Source: Streptomyces chilikensis (GTDB taxonomy: Bacteria > Actinomycetota > Actinomycetes > Streptomycetales > Streptomycetaceae). From it: a stretch of 64,000 bases of DNA. The stretch lies in assembly GCF_001642695.1 (NCBI RefSeq), contig NZ_LWCC02000142.1:234789-298788 (forward strand). The letters are read 5' to 3'. Positions 1 through 8,118 of this stretch are shown piece after piece. The position numbers and the translations under genes were made by a program. The notes under the pieces are model-generated. The model saw only the letters and a list, made by a program, of their open reading frames with translations. It ran no database searches and had not been told where the DNA came from. Numbering within the stretch: the first letter of the stretch is position 1; every line of letters begins with the position of its first letter.

Positions 1-1
1 C

Positions 2-136
2 ACGACAGCACGCCTCCATGCCGAGTACTTCGGGGAGCACCGGCCCGCCAGCACGGTCATGGGCGTTTCCGACCTGGCACTGCCGGAGCAGCTCGTCGAG
101 ATCGGCGCGCTCGTGCGTCTCGATGTGAAGCCATAG
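2..136 (+). CDS. RidA/YjgF-family protein, C-terminal fragment (cut by window edge)
   Basis: The reading frame is open from the left edge to a TAG at 134-136 and gives 44 residues. They include HAEYFGEHRPASTVMGV and LALPEQLVEIGALV, which match the end of RidA-family reactive-intermediate deaminases, where the conserved RPA-S/T motif and a 'LA.P..LVEIEA' strand close the barrel. Family members hydrolyse 2-aminoacrylate and other enamine/imine intermediates as cytoplasmic trimers. The start and most of the protein lie outside the window, so substrate and completeness cannot be judged. A second, complete RidA gene lies at 45673. Confidence 0.7.
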   Translation, partial: TTARLHAEYFGEHRPASTVMGVSDLALPEQLVEIGALVRLDVKP

Positions 137-225
137 GCGAGGAGGCCGGCCCGCTTCCTTCGGTGAATCTCTTTCATCCTGCCCTGCAGGGGCGGAAAGG
201 CCTGATCAGCGCGGGTGGTGACGTG

Positions 226-288
226 GCAGAGCCCCTCGTCGCCGGTGTGGTGATCTCACCCGTCACACCGGCGATCGAGGGGCTCTGC
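226..288. repeat. Long near-perfect inverted repeat (24/25-bp arms)
   Basis: The left arm at 226-249 and the right arm at 264-288 are reverse complements except for one unpaired A in the right arm, with a 14-nt loop. It lies between the RidA-family stop and a decayed IS5-type transposase. It could be the bidirectional terminator of the RidA gene or a structure from the IS end. There is no clear T tract, which is usual in Streptomyces. Confidence 0.7.
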
Positions 289-319
289 GGTTCCGTGTCC
301 TTCCACGCCCGACGTGCGC

Positions 320-937
320 CATGAGCTCGTGGAGCACGTCTCGTGGCTCTTCCCCTGCCCGACGGTGTGGACTGCTCGCCAGGGCGGAAGCTGAGCTGCT
401 TCGAACAAGCACTGCTCGCCCTGGCCCACCTGCGCATGAGCGCGACGGTCGCCCAGGCGGGAAAAGGGGTGCGTGGTGTCCGAGACGACGGCGTGGCGAT
501 ACGTGGACGAGACGCTCGAAATCCCGGCCGCCTGGGCGCCGGGCCTGCATGAGGCGCTGGTGGGCCTGGGCGAAGGCGACGTCGTCGTCGTCGACGGGAT
601 CCTGATTCCCACCGACAGGGCGGCGCGGACGAGCCGTACCACTCGATGAAACACTGCCGGCACGAGATGAACGTGCAGCTCACCGCCCCTCCGCTCCGGC
701 TTCTCCCGCGCGACGCCAGGACGCACTCATGACCTGACCGCAGCCCGCGCCCACGGCATCGTCCATGCCTCGAGCCCTGCAGGCAGTACAACCGCGGCCA
801 TGCCCGCCTGCGCGCCTCGGGTGAACCTGCCTCCGCCCGGTTGAGGTCCTGACGGGCGCTGCGCGGAGTCCGCTGCTCACCCCGGCGCACCAGCCGCACT
901 GTCCAAGCCGTCCGCATGCCCTTGACCTGCGACTACA
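320..937 (+). pseudogene. IS5-type DDE transposase remnant (several frameshifts)
   Basis: Transposase-like segments can be followed across different frames of the plus strand. KLSCFEQALLALAHLRMSA is the N-terminal helical part, GEGDVVVVDGILIPTD the first catalytic Asp region, YHSMKHCRHEMNVQ the strand after it, and HGIVHA, YNRGHARLRASGE and TVQAVR the C-terminal part. The same order of motifs is seen in the less decayed copy at 3455-4026 on the other strand, so both come from one IS family. No single frame spans it and it cannot encode an active enzyme. Confidence 0.75.
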
Positions 938-1032
938 TAGGACGAAAGAGGTTCATTGGTGCAATCGCCACAAGAATGTGACGATGGGGAGGCGCCCGCG
1001 CCGAAGCGCCTCCCCATGCCTGAGCGGTTGGG

Positions 1033-1347
1033 TCAGAAGATCGGCGTGTGCGCTTGGATGTCGGCGAGACCTTCTTCCATGGTCATCGACGGCAGCACGT
1101 GGACGCGGTTCCAATGGGGGAGACGAGCCTCCACCAGGAAGCGGTCGACATTCTCGGCCTTGTCGGACCGTACGACCACGACGACCATGTGCTCACGATT
1201 GACAAAGGGGCCGGCCACGATGTCGACGCCTGCCTCCTGGGCGAGGTTCAACATGTGGGGGGCGGTCTTGAGCATCAGGTCGCGCGTCGCCGCGTTGGCG
1301 GTCGGACAGATTTCCGGATCATGGGTCGCGAGCAGGACAAAGTGCAT
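1033..1347 (-). CDS. YCII/dimeric alpha-beta barrel-like small protein
   Basis: A 104-aa protein beginning MHFVLLATHDPEIC, preceded by a GGGAG ribosome site about 8 nt upstream. The pattern of a first beta strand, a helix (NAATRDLMLKTAPHMLNLAQEAG), the strand DIVAGPFVNREHMVVVVVRS and a second helix resembles YCII, muconolactone-isomerase-like and DUF3303-type dimeric ferredoxin-fold proteins. These act as small cytoplasmic enzymes or binding proteins, but the substrate cannot be read from the sequence. It stands alone between IS debris and has no operon partner. A related ferredoxin-fold protein may be the gene at 42317. Confidence 0.6.
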   Translation of the reverse strand: MHFVLLATHDPEICPTANAATRDLMLKTAPHMLNLAQEAGVDIVAGPFVNREHMVVVVVRSDKAENVDRFLVEARLPHWNRVHVLPSMTMEEGLADIQAHTPIF

Positions 1348-1707
1348 CTCACGGCTCCCTTTTCGCTAGGGGCCCGTTGATTCCAGGCTAAATCGCCTGG
1401 AAGTGCTCCGCGAGTGCGGCAAAGAGGCCGATCGCCGTGACCTCGGCAAGACGATCCGCCTACGGCTCCGCCCGGAGCGAAGCACCCCGCAGAGGTCCTC
1501 AGCACCGGGGCGGCGGTGGCGAAGTTCGCTGAGCACGAGCTCGTCGACAGCCCTGACATCCTACGAGAAGCTGTCGCATTCGCCCAGGACGACCACCAGC
1601 TTGTCCGTTGTCGAGGAAGAATAGGGGTTCCCCGTTCGCGGACAGTTGATCTCCCTGCCGGCCGAGGCGGTGCCGTGGCTGTCCTGGGGGCCGGATAGGT
1701 TGCCGGA
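1348..1707. other. Gene-poor stretch, possible decayed coding sequence
   Basis: No complete gene. The plus-strand stretch VAKFAEHELVDSPDILREAV (about 1516-1580) looks protein-like but has no convincing start, ribosome site or family, and the surrounding frames disagree, so it may be the remains of a lost gene. Confidence 0.3.
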
Positions 1708-2007
1708 ATGACTGACACGGACCCGCTGGTGCCTGTCCTCGCCGGACTGGTCGTCGACGTCGTTCGGTTCCTCGACAGCTGTGAGGACGACGAGGTCGAC
1801 CCCGACTCCGCCGTGAAGATGATGGAGAGCGTGGGCTGGGTGCTGACGCGGCTGCCGCAGGACCAGCGCGACCGCTTCCTGAAGGTGCTCGCGGACCTGG
1901 CCGAGGCCGAGCAGGACCCCGGGCGGCGGGAGTTCTTGCAGGGCTTCCCCTTCGCCTGCGGCCTGGTCGAAGAAGAGCCAGGGGACTCAGGCCGAACCGA
2001 ATCCTGA
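1708..2007 (+). CDS. Small acidic conserved hypothetical protein
   Basis: A 99-aa cytoplasmic protein starting MTDTDPLVPVLAGLVVDVV. It is acidic and predicted mostly helical (VDPDSAVKMMESVGWVL, PQDQRDRFLKVLADLAEAEQ). I recognise the general type as a short Streptomyces conserved protein, but know no function and see no catalytic motif. Codon use is normal high-GC third position. It is flanked by IS remnants on both sides and has no operon partner. Confidence 0.65.
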   Translation: MTDTDPLVPVLAGLVVDVVRFLDSCEDDEVDPDSAVKMMESVGWVLTRLPQDQRDRFLKVLADLAEAEQDPGRREFLQGFPFACGLVEEEPGDSGRTES

Positions 2008-2324
2008 CCGGGCGGAGGTGCCCTGGCTGCAACGGATCGGTTCGCTGCGGTCGTGCTCGCCCTGATGGTCCAGGATCGACAACAGGTCTCCGCTGCGAAC
2101 CGGCCGACGGTTGCTGCGGTGCCGAGCGCGCGGTCGACGCCAGCGGTCCCGTAGAACTTGGCCGGGGCGACCGCGTCGGCCGTCTTCGTCCTGATCCGGC
2201 GGACGCCGGTCGCCGCGGCCCTCGCGCTCGCCGAACGCACTCCACCAGCCGTGGCCATGGCAGCTCCGCCATCCGGGCCGCCCGGGTTGTCGTCGGTGGC
2301 CCGGGCCTCGTCGCCGGGGAAGCG

Positions 2325-2537
2325 GTGGCCGAACTCGGGATCGACCACCGCAAGAAGCGCGGCTCCCGAGGCAGTCGGCTTCCCGAGGCCGACGCCGAGG
2401 ACCACAAGGACCGGCATGCCGTGGAGTGCGGCGTCAACCGCATCGAGAGGAACCGGGCTGTGGCCACGAGATACGACAAGCTCGATGGCCGCTGCGAGGT
2501 CACTGCCCTCGTAGCGGCCATCGATGAGTGGCGGTGA
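2325..2537 (+). pseudogene. IS5-type transposase, C-terminal fragment
   Basis: The frame contains KRGSRGSRLPEADAEDHKDR, VECGVNRIERNRAVATRYDK and a final VAAIDEWR. This is the usual C-terminus of one branch of IS5-family transposases, including the glutamate of the DDE triad in the 'VE..INR' motif. Nothing upstream in 2008-2324 restores the N-terminal two thirds, and I see no other gene there. It is a truncated relic. A different-subfamily C-terminus with the same 'AVATRYDK' motif lies at 61600-61887. Confidence 0.75.
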
Positions 2538-2586
2538 CCGGCCCATTCAGGGATGGCGGCCGGACAGCCTGCGGAGTCCTAACGGT

Positions 2587-3393
2587 TCAGGGGTTGACGG
2601 CATGTTCGACGAACTGGCCGCAGGCGCGGAATCCCAGGCGGCGGTAGACGGGCTCGCCTTCGGCCGACGCCTGCAGGACCGCGATGCGGTGGCCTTGCTC
2701 GCGGGCCGCATGGAGGGCCGCGAGCGTGATGGCGCCGCCGTAGCCGCGCCGGCGGTGGGCGGCCAGGGTGGAGATGTTGTAGATGCCGATGACTCCCGCG
2801 TGGTGGAACAGCTCGGCTGAGCAGACCGGACGGTTCTCCACGTAGCCCACCAGGTACCGGGCCGGGCAGGTCGCGGCCAGGACCTGCGGAGCGGCCCGGG
2901 CGAAGAAGCGTCGGACGGTTTCGGCGGGCGGGTCCCAGTTCGCGGCGAGGACCGTGGCGTAGTCGGCGAGTCGTCCGGGTGTGGTCACGCTCCGGACGTC
3001 CAGTCCCGGAATCGCGGGAGGCGGCGGGATGGCGTCCAGCTCGGCCCACATCGCCGTCTCGCGTTCGGACACCGGTAGACCGGCCGCCGTCAGGCGGGCG
3101 GTGAGGTCCACCGGTGCCGAGGCGGGCCCCACCCACCAGGAGAAGGGACGGCCGGTGAGGGCCAGTGTTTCGGCGGTCTCGGTGATGCGGACCGTGACGT
3201 CGTCGGTGGTGAAGCGGGCCGCGGCGACGATGTTGAACGTGTCGTCGTCCAAACCGCTGTCCGCGACCAAGAGGTCGTCAGCCTCTGTGACGGTCGCTCC
3301 GGCCATGCTCCGGTGCAGGTGACAGGCGTGTTCCGCCAGGTTCCGTTCCATCCTGCCCGGCAAGTCGGCGCCGTCAATGAAATGATCATTCAC
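2587..3393 (-). CDS. GNAT-family N-acetyltransferase
   Basis: A 268-aa protein read from the GTG at 3393 ([12 protein letters not shown]); 14 more codons up to an ATG at 3435 run into IS sequence and are probably not native. The C-terminal half is a GNAT fold: strand [17 protein letters not shown], then [20 protein letters not shown], whose R-R-x-G-Y-G is the acetyl-CoA pyrophosphate loop, then helix [14 protein letters not shown] and the closing [10 protein letters not shown]. The N-terminal half is a diverged region, as in two-domain GNAT proteins. The acceptor substrate is unknown. An IS relic sits immediately upstream and may have replaced its promoter. Confidence 0.8.
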   Translation of the reverse strand: MNDHFIDGADLPGRMERNLAEHACHLHRSMAGATVTEADDLLVADSGLDDDTFNIVAAARFTTDDVTVRITETAETLALTGRPFSWWVGPASAPVDLTARLTAAGLPVSERETAMWAELDAIPPPPAIPGLDVRSVTTPGRLADYATVLAANWDPPAETVRRFFARAAPQVLAATCPARYLVGYVENRPVCSAELFHHAGVIGIYNISTLAAHRRRGYGGAITLAALHAAREQGHRIAVLQASAEGEPVYRRLGFRACGQFVEHAVNP

Positions 3394-3454
3394 GGTGATC
3401 GATCCCAGCACGACCAGACGAAGACCGCATGCCATTTCAGGCAGTGAACCGTTT

Positions 3455-4026
3455 TCATCCTGGATGTGTGCAGGTCAGCAGGGTGTGGACGGCTTGGACT
3501 GCTGTGCCGATGTGGTGGGTGGAACAGCGGGCTCGCCGCAGCGGTCGCCATGTTTCGAGTTGGGCGAAGGCGCGTTCGCCGGGTGCTCGGAGTCGGGCGT
3601 GGTCGCGGTTGAACTGCTGGCAGTGCTCGGGTTGTTCGCTGTGGTAGTGGTACAGGGTGCGGAAGGTGGCGCCGGCACCTTGGTAGGCGCGGTCGGCGAG
3701 CACGAGGACCTGCCGGGTCAGGCAGGCATGGATGATGCCGTGGGCGCGGGCTGCGGTCAGGAGGCCAGGGCCTCAAGGGTCTCGTCGACGTACCGCCAGG
3801 CGATTGCGGTGGAGATTCCGAATCCCGCCGCGAGCTGGGGTGGCGTCTCGTTCTTGCGCAGATGCACCAGCGCCAGCAGGACCTGGTGGAAGCAGCTCAG
3901 CTTGGGCCATCGTGTGCCGCGTTCACGCCTTCGGGCATGGACGAGCCAGGAGACGGGCTCGCCCAGCTGTGCATCGCCGAGCTGGTGGTACGAACGACCG
4001 ACCCTGACGAGGTACTGAAAGGCCAT
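3455..4026 (-). pseudogene. IS5-type DDE transposase, internally deleted
   Basis: Two open segments on the minus strand. 4026 to 3757 encodes the N-terminal part (YLVRVGRSYHQLGDAQLGEP, FHQVLLALVHLRKNETPPQL, WRYVDETLEALAS), and 3703 to 3455 encodes the C-terminal part ([49 protein letters not shown]). The middle third, with the first catalytic Asp, is missing and the halves are out of frame. The C-terminal half contains the usual 'DRAYQGAG' strand and the 'GERAFAQLE' motif with the last acidic residue. It belongs to the same family as 320-937. Confidence 0.8.
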
Positions 4027-4160
4027 GCAGGTGATGCCAGGGTGGAATCCGTCCGGCGACGGATGTTCTGAGCATCAGCCTGGCCGGAGATTGGTCGCCA
4101 CGCGCATCAGACCGCTCGCGAGCACCACCAGGTAGGTCACGAGAACGTGCAAGGACGCGG

Positions 4161-4202
4161 TTGGGCCCGGCCCGGGGACGTACGTCCCCGGGCCGGGCCC
4201 AA
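4161..4202. terminator. Perfect 42-bp palindrome, likely bidirectional terminator
   Basis: Positions 4161-4181 and 4182-4202 are exact reverse complements (21-bp arms, no spacer beyond the ACGT centre), very GC-rich with TT at the left end and AA at the right. It lies 20 bp past the stop of the FG-GAP gene (minus strand) and should fold into a strong hairpin in either transcript. Confidence 0.8.
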
Positions 4203-4221
4203 CTTCGGCTGCGGCTGGTGG

Positions 4222-5670
4222 TCAGCCGAGCATGCCGTCGCCGAAGCCGGCGTAGCCGGTGGTGGAGAGGCCCACCCCGGCGGCACCGAAGCTGACAGCG
4301 TTCTTCGTGGTCAGACCGGAGGAGGAACCGGGCAGGCTCCACACGGCTCCCATGGCCCCGTTCTCACCGTCGGCCCCGACGGAGAGGTCCGCGTGGTGAT
4401 CGCCGTTGAGGTCGGCCAGCCGAACGGAGGAGCCGAAGTGGTCGTTGTCCTCGTTGGCGCCGGGGACGCCGGCGGTGTCCTGGTGGAAGGACTTGACGTC
4501 ACTGGTCGACAGCCCCACGGGGGTGCCGCGGAACACCAGGACCGTGCCGGTGAGCGTGGCGGCGCCGATGCTCTCGTAATAGGCGGAGACGGCCGCGTCG
4601 GCACGTCCGTCGCCGTCGATGTCCCCGAGGGAGAGGGTCCAGCCGAAGTAGTCGCTGCTCTCGCCCGCGCCTGGAACCCCGGGAGTGTCCTGGTGGATGG
4701 TCTCCGCCGTGTCGGTGCGGATACCCGCGCTGCCGCCGAGGTAGGTGGTGACGAAACCTCCGATGCTCTCTCTCTGGGTGCCCCAGTAGGTGCTGGTGAC
4801 CACGTCGTCGAAACCGTCGCCGTTGATGTCGCCGATCGCCGACCGGTTGCCGCTCTCCAGCACCTCGTCGAGAGCAAGGCCGGTGGCGGAGCCCAGGTAC
4901 ACCTGCGTGGCGTGGAACGCGTGCGAGGCATCGGGGTTGTACATGCCGTCGACGAGCAGGTCACCGGCGCCGTCACCGTTCACGTCGCCCGAGTGCAGCG
5001 AGACCGCGCCGTAGTCGGCACCGGTCCGCAGAGGGACGGTGAGCTTGTACCGCGAGGCGGCGCCGGACGCCTTGGTGAAGCCGCCCCTGTGCACCCAGAC
5101 GCCCCTGCCCGTGCTGCCGACGGCGAGGTCGGCCTTGGCGTCGCCGTTGAAATCGCCCACGGCCAGCGACTGCCCGAAGGAGTCGTGCCCGGACACGTCG
5201 GGGTCGCCGACGGTCCGCGCACCGGAGAGGCCCGAGGCGCTTCCCCAGATCACCACGGCGGTACCGCCGTCGGCGTCATCCCCGACGTCCTCTCCGAGAG
5301 CTCCGACCACGAGGTCGGCGTATCCGTCGTTGTTCAGGTCACCGGAGGCCACGGCGCTGCCGAAGTGGTCGCCCTTCTCGGCGACGCCGGGTATCCCGCT
5401 CGTGTTCTGACTGATCACCTTCGAGCGCGAGGCGCTGATGCCGGAGGCCGAGCCGTAGCTGACGACCACCGCCCCCGCATACCGCACTCCGCCCACGGTG
5501 GCGGCGGAAGCGGCGGTCACGAGGTCGCGGTACCCGTCGCCGTTGAAATCGTCCGCAAACTCGGCCGTGGCAGCGGCTGCGGGAAGGACCGTGAGGGAAA
5601 GGAGACCACCGGTGAGAGCCGTCGCTGTCGCGGCCGCCAAGGCAGTGTGGACAAGTCTTCTCTTGTTCAT
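4222..5670 (-). CDS. Secreted FG-GAP/VCBS repeat (integrin alpha-like) protein
   Basis: A 482-aa exported protein. Residues 1-34 form a Sec signal peptide: a basic MNKRRLVH start, a hydrophobic core, and a likely cleavage after AAA. The mature part is a beta-propeller of about seven FG-GAP repeats, each with a calcium-loop motif of the D-x-N-x-D-G-x-x-D type (DFNGDGYRD, DLNNDGYAD, DFNGDAKAD, DVNGDGAGD, DINGDGFDD, DIDGDGRAD, DLNGDHHAD) followed by a hydrophobic strand. Such proteins are extracellular or surface proteins binding ligands or carbohydrate; the ligand here is unknown. A paralogue of almost equal length and layout is encoded at 40357-41826. GGAAG precedes the ATG. It ends at a strong terminator palindrome. 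Confidence 0.9.
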   Translation of the reverse strand: MNKRRLVHTALAAATATALTGGLLSLTVLPAAAATAEFADDFNGDGYRDLVTAASAATVGGVRYAGAVVVSYGSASGISASRSKVISQNTSGIPGVAEKGDHFGSAVASGDLNNDGYADLVVGALGEDVGDDADGGTAVVIWGSASGLSGARTVGDPDVSGHDSFGQSLAVGDFNGDAKADLAVGSTGRGVWVHRGGFTKASGAASRYKLTVPLRTGADYGAVSLHSGDVNGDGAGDLLVDGMYNPDASHAFHATQVYLGSATGLALDEVLESGNRSAIGDINGDGFDDVVTSTYWGTQRESIGGFVTTYLGGSAGIRTDTAETIHQDTPGVPGAGESSDYFGWTLSLGDIDGDGRADAAVSAYYESIGAATLTGTVLVFRGTPVGLSTSDVKSFHQDTAGVPGANEDNDHFGSSVRLADLNGDHHADLSVGADGENGAMGAVWSLPGSSSGLTTKNAVSFGAAGVGLSTTGYAGFGDGMLG

Positions 5671-5748
5671 GCGTCTTCCGGTCAGGACGGACAGGAGGAG
5701 CCACCCACGGGTGGAGGACCACCACCTGGGGCGGAGTTCTTGGCTGAT

Positions 5749-5776
5749 GACTCACGTCGGTCGCGAAAGGTTGTAC
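5749..5776 (-). promoter_or_regulatory. Candidate ECF-type promoter of the FG-GAP gene
   Basis: Read on the minus strand, GTACAAC (5776-5770) is followed 18 nt later by GTC (5751-5749), about 80 nt before the FG-GAP start. The same GTACAAC-N18-GTC arrangement, including the adjoining TTTCGC, occurs upstream of the paralogue at 41826. The AAC...GTC geometry fits ECF sigma promoters. Confidence 0.5.
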
Positions 5777-5872
5777 GACAGCCGGCGGTGATTCCGACCT
5801 CACCCGCTGGTGACACCCGGCGGGCGCTCCCCAGGCGGGGTACTCGCGGCTGCACGGCTCTGCCTCCCGAGT

Positions 5873-6145
5873 ACCCAGCAAGGACTGCACAGCTCTGGTG
5901 ACCGCACCGGCGTGGTGCAGGCCGGTGAAGCAGCTGGTGTAAGCGACGGCCGTGGATACCAGCCCGAGGAACACCACGGCGGCACGTCCATCCCTGACAC
6001 CAGGCCGGCGGGCAACAACGGCAGGCCCCTCGCCAGGAACCCCAGGCCGGTCGTGGCGTTCCGGTCAAGGCCGGGCAGCGGCGCTCAGCGTGAGCACGGC
6101 AAACTCCAGCGCGGCAAGCAGCATCAGACCCGCACGGAGACGACG
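5873..6145 (-). pseudogene. EamA/DMT-family transporter remnant
   Basis: Minus-strand fragments in more than one frame look like the membrane segments of drug/metabolite (EamA) transporters: LRAGLMLLAALEFAVLTLSA, then LPLLPAGLVSGMDVP, then VFLGLVSTAVAYTSCFTGLH followed by GAVTRAVQSLLG. The last piece matches the conserved 'LGLVSTALAY..WF.GL' helix near the C-terminus of this family. The frames are interrupted and no start remains. The rest of 6146-6430 shows nothing I can name. Confidence 0.45.
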
Positions 6146-6429
6146 CAGCACAGTTGGCAAATCAGCGTGCTTGTTGGCAAACAACGCCGATGTTGCTCCG
6201 TGGGTTGCGAAGTGTGACTGAGCGCGACAGGTGGCCTTTGAGTATTCCGATTGGCCCCTGTGCACGATGGTTGGCCCCGTGTGAGCAGCTAGATCGCCCG
6301 CCCCGCCCCCCGCCGCCCGGGTTCCGGCGGGTGGCCAGGCAGGTCATGACCAGGTGTCCGAGGGTTCGAAGGTGGGGGTGTGCTGTGGAGGATTGACGGA
6401 GCGATCCGACGTTTGCGATGAGGCGGGAA

Positions 6430-6853
6430 GTCGTGGATGGGGCGGACTTGGCTTCGTTCGCAGGCGGCCCGTTCGACGTGCGAGCGGTGGTGGCCGGGCC
6501 GGCTGCTGTGGACCTCACCGGCCCTGCCCGGAGCCGTGCACGACGTCCGGGCCGCCCGCGAGCACGGCATCATCCGCACACTCACGGCAACCGGCATCAC
6601 CTGCTGGGCCGACAAGGGCTACCGAGGCGCCGGGGGCACGATCCGTGTCCCGTACCGGGGACGCTGGAAAACCCTTTCCACAGGTCAGAAGGCAGTCAAC
6701 CGGTCCCGTGCGAAGATCCGGGCTCTCGTCGAGCAGGCCGTCGCCACCCTCAAGTCATGGCGGCTCCTCTGCAAACTGCGCTGCTCGACCACTCGCATCA
6801 CAAGCCTCGTCCAAGCGGTCCTCTGCCTGCATCTGGCCAGCTCGGACCGATGA
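6430..6853 (+). pseudogene. IS5-family transposase, C-terminal half
   Basis: The frame closing at 6853 carries LPGAVHDVRAAREHGI, GITCWADKGYRGAGGTIRVP, AVNRSRAKIRALVEQAVATL, KSWRLLCKLRCSTTRITSLV and VLCLHLASS, the C-terminal half of an IS5-family DDE transposase with the second Asp (WADKGY) and the catalytic Glu (ALVEQAV). In the first 60 bases the protein-like reading switches frame and the N-terminal half is absent. It is a dead fragment. Confidence 0.8.
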
Positions 6854-7063
6854 TGGAAAAGGCTCAGTGCCGCGCCGACGACCAACGCTTCCTGTGCAGC
6901 CCTAGGTCCGCCGGGGCCAGGGTGCCGTTCCTCCGCTCCTGGGCCCGTGCCGGAGCGACGTCCCGACCGCTGCGCCGGCACCCGGTGCCAGGAGCTGCCG
7001 TTGTCCGCGCCCGGCGCGCGCCGCCCTGCCGGGCGAGCCGGCGACCTGGGGTGCCACAACGCG

Positions 7064-7462
7064 CTACGCCGACGCGACGAGCCGGAACCGCAGGCACACC
7101 AGCGGCGTGTCCTCCTGCACCGGAGTACCGATGCCTTCCCAGAAGCTCCTGTGTCCGGCCCGCCACTCATCCAGCGACCGGTCGCCCTCCCCCTCCGCGG
7201 CGGCGTGCTCCCACGCGACCTCACCGAAGGAAGCGAGCTCCACACCGGTGATCTCGACCGTGGCGACGCAGTCACCGTCGTTCCCGAGGAGCGCCAGACG
7301 CTCGCCCTCGAACTCCAGGCCCTCCGTCTCCTCCACGTACTCGGCCAGCAGCCCGGTCGTGGCGGTTTTCCTCCCGGCCAGGACAAGAGCGTTGAGCCGC
7401 TCCCGCACCTCACCGGCCGTGCCGAGCTCCAACGCCCGCATGCCGTTCACCCGTGGCCACAC
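7064..7462 (-). CDS. ASCH-domain (PUA-like) protein
   Basis: About 132 aa, read from the GTG at 7462 (VWPRVNGMRALELGT) with a GGAG about 9 nt upstream; GTG 7450 or ATG 7441 are possible later starts. The core LNALVLAGRKTATTGLL is the ASCH signature, in which the G-x-K-T/R loop lines a groove thought to bind RNA or nucleotides. It is followed by the strands ALLGNDGDCVATVEITGVEL, the helix SLDEWRAGHRSFWE and DTPLVCLRFRLVA. ASCH proteins are cytoplasmic and linked to RNA binding or processing, and some are amidohydrolases on modified cytidine. No operon partner. Confidence 0.85.
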   Translation of the reverse strand: MWPRVNGMRALELGTAGEVRERLNALVLAGRKTATTGLLAEYVEETEGLEFEGERLALLGNDGDCVATVEITGVELASFGEVAWEHAAAEGEGDRSLDEWRAGHRSFWEGIGTPVQEDTPLVCLRFRLVASA

Positions 7463-8118
7463 GATTCCACCGCTCCCTCCAGTGCCCCCATCATCTTCCA
7501 CGGCCCCTGGGCATCCCCACCCTGTGCCTGGTGGAGGACAGCTCCTCCACCTGCTGCGACTCGCCGACGAGCCGCGCGGGGCGACGGACGACCCGCAGTC
7601 ACCCAACGACCGGGGTCCTCTCCGGAAGACAGGTACCGGACCTGGAGACCTCGGCCGACAAGCAGTACCGGCTCGCGATCCGCCGCCCCGGACCTTCGGG
7701 CAATGCCGGGTCGGGCCTACCAGATGCCGGGGGAGGCCGAGAGCCGAGGGCGGATCGTGACGAAGAGGTACGTGGACCGGCCCGGTGCGCGTCCGTGGGC
7801 CCGCGGCGTGGGCGGCGAAGCACCATGGCTCCCTCGGCCGCCCTCGGCACGGTGTCGCTCACGCGCCCGACATCGACGCGAGCCGCCCAGCTCCCGGCCG
7901 CAGGCGGGCACCCATTGGACGGGGCCATGGTCCGCCCCCGTACCGGTTCGAGCCCGTGGTGACCGCGCCAAGGCCAGAATCCTTTGTCCGTACGCACCTC
8001 CTGGCGCACCGCGCCCGCACCGGGGCGTCGGGCCGGCAGCCGTCGTCATGCCCATGACTGCGGTGAAGTTGCCGGTACGTGGCCGATGCGTCAGCCGTGC
8101 CCACTATGGTGCGTGGTC
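7463..8118. other. 656-bp intergenic stretch without a recognisable gene
   Basis: Several overlapping frames are open, as expected at this GC content, but none shows a believable start, ribosome site or family motif. I see no strong hairpin. It must contain the promoter of the downstream TPR gene. Confidence 0.4.

Noticed and set aside
1499-2521. 340-codon minus-strand frame
   Set aside because: It crosses the acidic 99-aa gene and a transposase relic on the plus strand and has Arg/Pro-rich shadow composition.
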